Assembly (NCBI GenBank): GCA_000695325.1
Contig: AVPN01000828.1
Span: 13,545 to 35,781 of the forward strand
DNA from: Pleurobrachia bachei
Taxonomy: Eukaryota > Ctenophora > Tentaculata > Cydippida > Pleurobrachiidae
DNA length: 22,237 bases
Reading direction: 5' to 3'
The notes under the pieces were generated by a model. It saw only the letters and a list, made by a program, of their open reading frames with translations, made no database searches and was not told where the DNA came from. Positions 8,523 through 15,883 of the stretch are shown here, in pieces (positions within the stretch are counted from its first letter, which is position 1; each line of letters starts with the position of its first letter). The position numbers and the translations under genes were made by a program.

Positions 8523-9211
8523 GTCCAATCGAGTTTATCCGACTCATCTTCATTAATGCACAGCTGTGCTCCGCATAGTGCCAATGAATTCTCGACGACC
8601 TTGTAGATGCCGATATCTGGCACGACTCCACACACCTGGTAGGCTCCAGAATCACCTGGACACTGATCGGATAGCTTTATATCGTCGTTCATTCCACCCG
8701 TTTTTGGAGAATAGCTATTCTCCCATGTGTAGTATTGGGAGGACGTCGCACATCTAAAGAACAACTCAGGATGCTCTTTGAGGCGTTTGGAACTTGTCAG
8801 CTTGTCGGGAATGCGGTTCAGATTGCCCTTTTTCCTTGCTATATCTTTACAGAACCGCTTGAGGAACCCATAGATTGTCACGACTTTACAATCGACTCTC
8901 ACACCGGTTGGGCCAGCAGGGATCCATGGCCATTCAAACGGGTGGGTAAGGTCGGTGACTGGTGATGGCATCCCAGCTGGCTTCGTGGCCGTGGTGTGCA
9001 CGGTCGGTCCAGGGGTGACTGTGTTATTGTTGAATGTCTCCTCAGTCTGGGTTATAGGTAGCCATGGCCATTTGAAGGGGTGTGTTGGTCTGTTGAATGT
9101 TACTCGATTCTGGTTTCTAGGGGACCGAGGGGTTGAAGAAACGGAGGTCTCTTGAATCTGGGAGTTTACTCCTACCAGAAGGAGTACCAGGATACAATAA
9201 TTAGTGTTCAT
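8523..9211 (-). pseudogene. Receptor exon 1 copy B', 3'-truncated
   Basis: The start is placed at MNTNYCILVLLLVGVNSQ (9211), a signal peptide about 63 bp below a TATA box; an upstream in-frame ATG at 9304 lies within the promoter and is unlikely. Asn/Thr/Pro-rich linker sequence with HPFKWPWLP and HPFEWPWIP precedes the Cys-rich domain (VTIYGFLKRFCKD, SLALCGAQLC). The coding sequence ends after DESDKLDWT at the palindrome junction, before the last Cys-rich block and before the splice donor seen in exon B. The frame then gives a few foreign residues and stops at 8501. A transcript from its promoter would run through both palindrome arms into the receptor at 7069-3643; splicing across is conceivable but no donor is left in this exon. 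Confidence 0.78.
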
Positions 9212-9273
9212 TGCAGATGGGTTGGCTGGTTTTGCTGTACCTTGCACTGCAAATAATTTTCGTTTTCTAGTGG

Positions 9274-9328
9274 TATTTATATTCTTCGTCGTTGCACGTG
9301 CCACGTGATTTCTCCGTTATTACCCAAT
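9274..9328 (-). promoter_or_regulatory. Receptor B' promoter: TATA, paired CACGTG, CCAAT
   Basis: A TATAAATA box reads on the minus strand at 9281-9274, about 63-70 bp above the ATG at 9211. Two CACGTG sites lie two bases from overlapping (9295-9300 and 9302-9307). An inverted CCAAT lies at 9324-9328. The module matches those of genes A and B in order. Confidence 0.65.
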
Positions 9329-9552
9329 AGAAGAATATATCATGCACACGATATAGGGCGATATACCCCATTCTTTCAGCCGCTATTTGTTTCGAACCTC
9401 CCATTGTTAATACCGCATTGTTCGGTGACAATGATATGTGCTGCAAGTATTGAAATCTCTTTGTTTTTCGGGTGCGCTGTGTTTCTCTCTTTCTCCATCT
9501 CTCTATCCCCGAAAAAAAGCACAATCGAAATATTTCAAAGTGATTGGTAAAA
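9329..9552. other. Divergent intergenic region between receptor exon 1 and sulfotransferase
   Basis: This stretch of about 220 bp separates the two opposed promoters. It is AT-rich, with a CT-rich patch near 9483-9508 and no coding signal. The whole 9212-9817 gap may act as a shared promoter region for the head-to-head pair. Confidence 0.45.
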
Positions 9553-9809
9553 CAGTGGGGGCCTGATATTATCTGTCACGTGTGGTATAATGAATATCAT
9601 GAGCTTGCCAGTGCAGAATTACATTATATATCCCCACAATTCCATGTGGTCTCATGCAGTACTGGCCACACACAAAGATGTACAAACTTCAGTCTCCCTG
9701 CTTCTTTGGTGTGTTCGCTATATTGCACACCTTCAATTTAATTTGTCCGGGAGTTCCATACTATCAGCAAAACACTTTCGCACACTGCCACTAAATCAGG
9801 GTCCGACTG
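9553..9809. mobile_element. Possible pogo-like MITE directly upstream of sulfotransferase start
   Basis: The left end reads CAGTGGGGGCCTGATATTA and the inverted right end reads CAGTCGGACCCTGATTTAG; about 13-14 of the first 16 positions agree. The right end resembles the palindromic element at 7312-7412 (GTCCGACTATA versus GTCCGACTGTA). It contains another CACGTG near 9578. The right end is 9 bp from the ATG, so it would contribute the 5' UTR or promoter of the sulfotransferase. The identification rests on short ends only. Confidence 0.35.
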
Positions 9810-9817
9810 TATCAACA

Positions 9818-10810
9818 ATGGCCTCCTCATCGCGACGGAGGTTACTCACCGTGATCCTGTGTTCTACTTTCCTTACCATATTCTATCTTCACTCTGCTAA
9901 AATCAAGGAGTTTAGCATCCCCACAACAACCAGTATCCTACCCTCTCCTCCCACCCAAACCTGGCTAGCTGCCAACATGAACCTCGCACGGCGTCCAAAA
10001 AACCTCACCTTCACCCCTCCATCCAACTGGACAAAGTGTCGTGAGGACCCACGTAGTGTCCACGTCTACTATTACCCCCTGATAAATTTAGTGCTAGCTG
10101 CACCTCCCAAGTCCGGATGTTCAAACTGGATCCAGGCAATGAGGATTGCAGAGGGGGTACAGGAGGGAACCCTTCCCCCGGACCAGCTTGAGCATGTCCA
10201 TTTTACTAATGCTAACCGTCTTGCCAAGATGAGAAGTATAGCCGGGGTTGAACTGGCACGGTCAATCGCGGTGGTGAGGAATCCTTGGGTTAGGATGGTG
10301 TCAGGTTACAGAGATAAGGTTGGAGAGGAAAGTAAAACAACATACGGGCACTCACTGCGACATATTGGGGTTTGGATTGTTGTGCTGTCACGAGGTTTAG
10401 ATAACAAGGAAGTTATTGACAATGAGCTGTATCCGACCTTTGAAGAGTTTTTGAAGTGGTTGATCAGTCACCGCACATTTGATGACCATTTTCAACCTCA
10501 ATACAAGATGCTGTTTTTGGATTTAGTGCAGTTTGACTACATTGTCCCTTTGGAGCACGCCAGAAACATGTTCCGAGAGATTATGGGGGAGTTAGGGGTG
10601 GTAGGGGCACCTCTAGGTGGAAGTTATGATCTTTCTGCAGATCCAAGGCAATCACAATCAACTATTCTCGCCAGGGAGTGGTTTCCTCAGATTGACAGAG
10701 AGTTAGTTGAGGCTTTATACAGTGTTTTTGAGCCGGACTTTCTTATAGCCAACTATTCAAATTTTACTGATCCCGAGTTTCCCTTTCCCAAGTTTAATTT
10801 ACCGTCATGA
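9818..10810 (+). CDS. Golgi carbohydrate sulfotransferase (HNK-1 / Sulfotransfer_2 type)
   Basis: A single-exon frame of 330 residues. The start at 9818 (MASSSRRRLLTVILC) has good context (AACAATGG) and is followed directly by a basic patch and one hydrophobic helix, the type II anchor usual for Golgi sulfotransferases; an upstream in-frame ATG at 9590 would spoil this topology. PPKSGCSNWIQAM (about residues 112-124) fits the 5'-phosphosulfate loop and RSIAVVRNPWVRMVSGYRDK (about 160-180) the 3'-phosphate site of the CHST8-14 family that uses PAPS to sulfate glycans. Asn-X-Ser/Thr sites (NLT, NWT, NYS, NFT) fit a lumenal protein. The length is typical of the family. It is head-to-head with receptor exon B'. 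The glycan acceptor cannot be inferred. It looks intact and is the only full-length copy in the window. Confidence 0.85.
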   Translation: MASSSRRRLLTVILCSTFLTIFYLHSAKIKEFSIPTTTSILPSPPTQTWLAANMNLARRPKNLTFTPPSNWTKCREDPRSVHVYYYPLINLVLAAPPKSGCSNWIQAMRIAEGVQEGTLPPDQLEHVHFTNANRLAKMRSIAGVELARSIAVVRNPWVRMVSGYRDKVGEESKTTYGHSLRHIGVWIVVLSRGLDNKEVIDNELYPTFEEFLKWLISHRTFDDHFQPQYKMLFLDLVQFDYIVPLEHARNMFREIMGELGVVGAPLGGSYDLSADPRQSQSTILAREWFPQIDRELVEALYSVFEPDFLIANYSNFTDPEFPFPKFNLPS

Positions 10811-11070
10811 AAAAGATATGCATTCGTGATTTTATCCAAACCATAAACTATCCATCGCTCGGCTTATCTGTACTGTCTATCTAAACTTTAGGACACTGGA
10901 CATACATATACTTTTAACTTAGCCACCTCGGACTCCCGCTGAGTATCATGTGGCTGGGAGGTTTGTCACACACTGGTCACACTCTCGCTTCTCGTTTCAT
11001 GTAACGCGCGTGGTATATCACACATCAAGTCAGCATTTGATGGAGGCGCAGTTATCCGCGCGCACAGAGC
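10811..11070. other. 3' flank of sulfotransferase up to a rearrangement junction
   Basis: This is presumed 3' UTR and flank; no AATAAA was seen on the plus strand. The tract 11041-11070 is rich in CG dinucleotides. At 11070/11071 it meets receptor intron 1 sequence abruptly, sharing at most one base. On the minus strand, the old exon 2 acceptor at 11074 now reads into this DNA and gives 35 open codons (11073-10966, starting MALCARITAPPSN) before TGA, a possible accidental terminal exon. Confidence 0.45.
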
Positions 11071-11275
11071 CATCTAAAGAATCATTACTTCAGTTTTTGG
11101 CTAGTTATATGTTACCAAACATACGCACTTGTAATGTATGGTCCGTGCCTGGCCTAGCGACCTCGTAATACATACACTCGGAGTTCGGACCCCGATTTAC
11201 CGGGATGATCGGGGGAAAGGGTTTTACCCGGTAAATCGGGGTCCGACTATAGAGTGTAGTATGTATAACAGGTAC
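11071..11275 (-). other. Receptor gene B intron 1 with palindromic element
   Basis: Positions 11071-11266 match the reverse complement of 7314-7509, including the palindromic element (11167-11266) and the exon 2 acceptor. The intron starts with donor GTACC at 11275. Exon 2 itself is missing because the junction at 11071 falls three bases inside it. Confidence 0.7.
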
Positions 11276-12151
11276 CTCGTAAGGGTTGACATATCTGACA
11301 ACGTTTCCTCTTGTAGAAGAATGACAGAATATCCCATAGCTCACTCCATTGCACATTGCTTCATCCTCACAAGATAGTGTAGAGCACTTCTGATCACAAG
11401 CTTCACTGGTTTCACCAACCTGACACAGGCCGTATTCAACGACTTTTGTTGGTATGAAGTTAGTCCAATCGAGTTTATCCGACTCATCTTCATTAATGCA
11501 CAGCTGTGCTCCACATAATGCCAGTGAATTCTCGACGACCTTGTATATGCCGATATCTGGCACGACTCCACACACCTGGTATGCTCCAGAATCCCCTGGA
11601 CACTGATCGGACAACTTTATATCGTCGTTCATCCCGCCAGTTTTGGGAGAATAGCTATTCTCCCATGTGTAGTATTGGGAGGACGTCGCACATCTAAAGA
11701 ACAACTCAGGATGCTCTTTGAGGCGTTTGGAACTTGTCAGCTTGTCGGGAATGCGGTTCAGATTGCCCTTTTTCCTTGCTATATCTTTACAGAACCGCTT
11801 GAGGAACCCATAGATTGTCACGACTTTACAATCGACTCTCACACCGGTTGGGCCAGCAGGGATCCATGGCCATTCAAACGGGTGGGTAAGGTCGGTGACT
11901 GGTGATGGCATCCCAGCTGGCTTCGTGGCCGTGGTGTGCACGGTCGGTCCAGGGGTGACTGTGTTATTGTTGAATGTCTCCGCAGTCTGGGTTATAGGTA
12001 GCCATGGCCATTTGAAGGGGTGTGTTGGTCTGTTGAATGTTACTCGATTCTGGTTTCTAGGGGACCGAGGGGTTGAAGAAACGGAGGTCTCTTGAATCTG
12101 GGAGTTTACTCCTACCAGAAGGAGTACCAGGATACAATAATTAGTGTTCAT
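11276..12151 (-). CDS. Receptor gene B exon 1: secreted Cys-rich N-terminal module, complete with donor
   Basis: This exon has 292 codons, from MNTNYCILVLLLVGVNSQ (12151) to VNPYE at the donor GAG|GTACC (11276/11275), phase 0. It has a signal peptide, a Thr/Pro linker with two HPFxWPW words, and a Cys-rich domain ending GLCQVGETSEACDQKC and MCNGVSYGIFC, identical to gene A over that final block. In gene A the same exon joins LDLa-like exons 2 and 3; here the homologous exon 2 is cut off after three bases at 11071. As it stands, this exon could splice to a chimeric 35-codon end (11073-10966) or, across the oppositely oriented sulfotransferase, to receptor exon 2 at 7069. Neither is shown. On its own it would encode a secreted fragment. 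Confidence 0.7.
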
Positions 12152-12213
12152 TGCAGATGGGTTGGCTGGTTTTGCTGTACCTTGCACTGCAAATAATTTT
12201 CGTTTTCTAGTGG

Positions 12214-12268
12214 TATTTATATTCTTCGTCGTTGCACGTGTCACGTGATTTCTCCGTTATTACCCAAT
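12214..12268 (-). promoter_or_regulatory. Receptor gene B promoter: TATA, double CACGTG, CCAAT
   Basis: TATAAATA on the minus strand at 12221-12214, CACGTG at 12235-12240 and 12242-12247, CCAAT at 12264-12268. The one base between the two E-boxes is T here and C in copy B' (9301). Confidence 0.65.
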
Positions 12269-12492
12269 AGAAGAATATATCATGCACACGATATAGGGCG
12301 ATATACCCCATTCTTTCAGCCGCTATTTGTTTCGAACCTCCCATTGTTAATACCGCATTGTTCGGTGACAATGATATGTGCTGCAAGTATTGAAATCTCT
12401 TTGTTTTTCGGGTGCGCTGTGTTTCTCTCTTTCTCCATCTCTCTATCCCCGAAAAAAAGCACAATCGAAATATTTCAAAGTGATTGGTAAAA
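12269..12492. other. Divergent intergenic region, second copy
   Basis: No difference was seen from 9329-9552. It has no gene and lies between receptor exon B and the truncated second sulfotransferase. Confidence 0.5.
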
Positions 12493-12749
12493 CAGTGGGG
12501 GCCTGATATTATCTGTCACGTGTGGTATAATGAATATCATGAGCTTGCCAGTGCAGAATTACATTATATATCCCCACAATTCCATGTGGTCTCATGCAGT
12601 ACTGGCCACACACAAAGATGTACAAACGGCAGTCTCCCTGCTTCTTTGGTGTGTTCGCTATATTGAACACCTTCAATTTAATTTGTCCGGGAGTTCCATA
12701 CTATCAGCAAAACACTTTCGCACACTGCCACTAAATCAGGGTCCGACTG
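12493..12749. mobile_element. Possible pogo-like MITE, second copy
   Basis: Same element and position as 9553-9809, with three substitutions inside it (two adjacent near 12629, one near 12666). Both ends are preserved. Confidence 0.33.
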
Positions 12750-12757
12750 TATCAGCA

Positions 12758-13326
12758 ATGGCCTCAACATCGCGACGGAGGTTACTCACCGTGATCCTGT
12801 GTTCTACTTTCCTTACCATATTCTATCTTCACTCTGCTAAAATCAAGGAGTTTAGCATCCCCACAACAACCAGTATCCTACCCTCTCCTCCCACCCAAAC
12901 CTGGCTAGCTGCCAACATGAACCTCGCACGGCGTCCAAAAAACCTCACCTTCACCCCTCCATCCAACTGGACAAAGTGTCGTGAGGACCCACGTAGTGTC
13001 CACGTCTACTATTACCCCCTGATAAATTTAGTGCTAGCTGCACCTCCCAAGTCCGGATGTTCAAACTGGATCCAGGCAATGAGGATTGCAGAGGGGGTAC
13101 AGGAGGGAACCCTTCCCCCGGACCAGCTTGAGCATGTCCATTTTACTAATGCTAACCGTCTTGCCAAGATGAGAAGTATAGCCGGGGTTGAACTGGCACG
13201 GTCAATCGCGGTGGTGAGGAATCCTTGGGTTAGGATGGTGTCAGGTTACAGAGATAAGGTTGGAGAGGAAAGTAAAACAACATACGGGCACTCACTGCGA
13301 CATATTGGGGTTTGGATTGTTGTGCT
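12758..13326 (+). pseudogene. Carbohydrate sulfotransferase copy 2, 3'-truncated
   Basis: This is the same protein as at 9818 from its start (MASTSRRRLL, one residue different) through both PAPS-binding motifs to HIGVWIVVL, about 190 of 330 residues. At 13327 the sequence switches to receptor gene A exon 1 in antisense and the frame ends a few codons later (13339). It lacks the C-terminal 140 residues, including FDDHFQPQY and the following helices, so it is very unlikely to be active. The cut shares one base (G13327) between the two parents. Confidence 0.85.
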
Positions 13327-13493
13327 GCCTGGGTTGTAGGTGACCATTTAGAATGGGTTGGAGGTCTCTTGAATGGAGTTGGAGGTCTCTTGAATGGTGT
13401 TGGAGGTCTCTTGAATGGAGTTGGAGGTCGTATCGAGGAGTTTACTCCTACCAGAAGGAGTACCAGGATACATATTGTGTCCATTGCAGCCAC
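13327..13493 (-). pseudogene. Receptor gene A exon 1, second copy, only the first 55 codons
   Basis: Signal peptide MAAMDTICILVLLLVGVNSS and the RPPTPFK minisatellite (13357-13429) are kept. The sequence then enters antisense sulfotransferase at 13326 and reads foreign residues to a stop at 13230. The whole Cys-rich domain and exons 2 and 3 are missing. Promoter sequences upstream (13868-13936) are intact, so a short transcript antisense to the truncated sulfotransferase is possible. Confidence 0.8.
13357..13429 (-). repeat. 21-bp coding minisatellite, second copy
   Basis: Identical to 1116-1188, with the same three units plus a partial unit. Confidence 0.88.
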
Positions 13494-13867
13494 GGTAGAC
13501 TAGTGCGGCAATAGTGATGAAAATGTAGTACCCTAGCGTGCAAAAATTCCTAATTTTGCACGAACAGGGGGAGTGGATCCTGGTGAGAAAGGGCTGGTAT
13601 TCCACAGGCTTTCTAGTAATAGTCTAAAAACTAAAAAGGCATTATAAAAAGGTATTGTTATCTCAAATTTGTGGGTTTTTAAACTGTTCTTGATTACATA
13701 ACAACTTGGCACCAATAAGAGTTTCAGTATGCATGCAATTTGTTCAGGGTAACAATTAGTACCAATATTCAAGAACAGGAGCTTTAGGCTGATCTGTGTC
13801 AGTCGTCTTCAGCTATGGGTTACAGTTGTAACCATTGGTAGTCTCTCTCTCTGTGTCTTGATCGTGC
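13494..13867 (-). other. Gene A 5' leader, second copy
   Basis: Same sequence as 1253-1626. It has no coding signal and now leads only to a truncated exon 1. Confidence 0.4.
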
Positions 13868-13936
13868 ATTTATATCTCTTATCTTCGCACGTGTTGTTTT
13901 GTCACATGACTTGATCCCGTATCTTTCTTATCCAAT
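13868..13936 (-). promoter_or_regulatory. Gene A promoter module, second copy
   Basis: TATA-like 13868-13875, CACGTG 13888-13893, CACATG 13903-13908, CCAAT 13932-13936, as in copy 1. Confidence 0.58.
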
Positions 13937-14404
13937 AGAAGTATTGTTTTCTACGACTGATACGATACGATTGCACCCAGTCGATTATTTTTCTTGCAAC
14001 CGCTATTTTTCTTTTATTCTTTCCGTCACCCTTTGTTACTACCCATTATTCTTGGATACGACATTTTGTGCAGCTTCTACCCGATCCAAATCAAACAATA
14101 CCTTGAACGCTGTAGTGGTGGCTCCAGCATGTATGGGGTGGTGAAGGTTGCAGTTCTCTACCTAAAAAAAGATGTGAAAAGGGCGATTCAAAAAATACGT
14201 CCATAATTTTTGGTCCTTTTTTACCTCCCTCCCTCCCCTCTGTCCAAGCCTGTCCGAATTTCGTCCGCAACAAAGATTTTGAGTCATAATTTAGGTTATA
14301 GTAATCATTGAACACTGAACCTGAGGCAACTGGAATCTGACAAACGAGAACAGTAAAAAAAGAGAACTGCAAACAGAGAACAGAGATTAGAGAATAGTTT
14401 AAGG
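13937..14404. other. Intergenic, no gene seen (second copy)
   Basis: Copy of 1696-2163: pyrimidine-rich and GAGAAC-rich patches, no recognisable gene. Confidence 0.5.
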
Positions 14405-14792
14405 CCTCTTCGCACACAGCTGCGGCCTGTCCCCACTCCCCAGCCGGGGTTGAATCGAACCTGGATCCATCTACGGCACCAGTTAGAGATTCCCAGGCAT
14501 CAGTTCCAAAGCTGATGGCCGGGAAGCAATTAGTGAGTGCTGACGGTGCAGTTCAGCTTTACTTTCTATTCAATTTACGTGACGTGCTGCAATGCTGCAT
14601 GGTTCCCACTGAACCTTCTGCATGCCCGGCCATCAGGAACGCATGCCCAAATATCAGGGAACGGCCCCTGATATCAGGGTATGAATCTGTAACTGGTGCG
14701 TAACGGAACCAGCCATGCTGTTCCTGACGAAAGGAAGAAAGGGGAAGTGCTCCCAGGATGGGGACAGGCCTGAGGCCGTAGCTGTCTTCTTC
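14405..14792. repeat. Imperfect inverted-repeat element, second copy
   Basis: Same as 2164-2551, with inverted ends around GGCCTGTCCCC and a B-box-like word on the minus strand at 14461-14448. Confidence 0.45.
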
Positions 14793-15705
14793 ATTTCACA
14801 GCACACGTGGGTTTTACTCACGTGGGCTCCACCCATGGGGGTCACCCACAAGCACTCAAACTAGTGTCGACCAAATCGCAATGACGAAAGTCGCGATAGT
14901 TCTTCAGGGTTTCACACCCAACACTCTTAGAAGAAGAAGATGACCGGACGGCGGACGGCGGACACTATCATCAACGCTCACAAAGTTGCACCACTACGAA
15001 ACGTGGTGGCATGCGCTCCAAATCTGCTTATATGCACACTGTAAGTGGCATGTATGACATTGAAACTTCACACATTGAAACCTCGCACGTTAAAGCACAG
15101 CTTTCCACTGGATTCACTTCTTGGTAACTCTCAATGAAACTAAATGGCATGGAATTCTCGTTGGTAAGTTGACTAAGTTTTATGGAATAGGAGAAGTTGC
15201 CATTTGCATAGTCTCACATAATATCCTAATTAGGTGTTGGCTAACGATGGTCAGATCACATTGCACGGCATCATGCTTGATATCGTATATCTATGTGATA
15301 TTATCGTATTGACTGGCAGGGAATTGGAAGGACAGCGTGTTCTTGGCACGTCATTTCCAGTGTGATGTCCTCATATCCATTCATGTTTCAACGAGCATGC
15401 TTTGGGAAATTTTCCCGCTGCTATCAGATCACATTGCATCTAACGTAACAAGATAGCTTCATCAGAGTGACTGTTAGTGTGACATTATATCTCAACAGCT
15501 CTTATTGCATTGCTGCACGATTTATTTTATAGGAATACAGAATGAAACTTAAATGTCAAACCCAATACAATGTGATGAGTTACAATCATATTTACATGGG
15601 AGTCTTGGAAAACGCTCAGTTTTGTACAACATAATCAATCATACATTATAAAACAACGACGAAAAGCATACAACATTTTGCAACAGTATGATAGTTCTTA
15701 CTACT
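14793..15705. other. Intergenic and 3' flank, no gene seen (second copy)
   Basis: Copy of 2552-3464, with an alternative minus-strand AATAAA at 15526-15521. Nothing else was recognised. Confidence 0.5.
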
Positions 15706-15711
15706 TTTATT
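15706..15711 (-). terminator. AATAAA polyadenylation signal, second receptor copy
   Basis: Same position relative to the stop at 15884 as in the first copy (about 173 nt). Confidence 0.5.
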
Positions 15712-15883
15712 AACAGCAAATTATTTGTATCAATCCTGAACTGTGTGTCCCATATTCCATAAATACCATCCTATTTCTGATATTGTTAGTTGTTACAGTG
15801 CATGTCCAACAGTAAAGTCTAGATAATCACCTAGCTGCAGGAGGTGCGTGGCTAATCGCACATATCTGTTTGGCCTACATCTT

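Larger units (their letters stand above)
1086..9996 (+). repeat. Exact long direct repeat, copy 1 (period 12,241 bp)
   Basis: Every open frame and landmark between here and the window end recurs 12,241 bp later with the same sequence in all parts compared, including MITEs, the palindrome and substitutions that mark copy B' against B. The full repeating unit would be 1086-13326. The second unit is cut by the window end, so a higher-order array or a circular source cannot be excluded. Confidence 0.95.
8523..10387 (+). repeat. Direct repeat, copy 1 (offset 2,940 bp)
   Basis: This 1,865-bp block spans receptor exon 1 B', the divergent promoter and most of the sulfotransferase, and matches 11463-13327. 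By eye I count about 20 substitutions and no indel (about 98.9% identity). Twelve fall in 8572-8707 and six in 9689-9828, with long identical tracts between. Confidence 0.88.
11463..13327 (+). repeat. Direct repeat, copy 2 (offset 2,940 bp)
   Basis: Partner of 8523-10387. To the left of 11463 this copy continues into the rest of receptor exon 1, while copy 1 stops at the palindrome. To the right of 13327 copy 1 continues into the rest of the sulfotransferase, while this copy stops at the 12.2-kb repeat junction. Each copy is therefore whole where the other is broken. Confidence 0.88.

Noticed and set aside
8060-8578. An intact 172-residue LDLa protein
   Set aside because: It starts at TTG, lacks a signal peptide, and its last 18 residues come from antisense exon 1 after a rearrangement junction.
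9212-9304. Upstream ATG extending receptor exon B' by 31 residues
   Set aside because: The extension covers the TATA box and E-box, and the downstream Met begins a proper signal peptide; the same holds at 12244 for exon B.
9590-9817. Upstream ATG at 9590 giving a 406-residue sulfotransferase
   Set aside because: It would place 76 unrelated residues before the basic-plus-hydrophobic anchor, overlaps a possible MITE, and the ATG at 9818 has better context.
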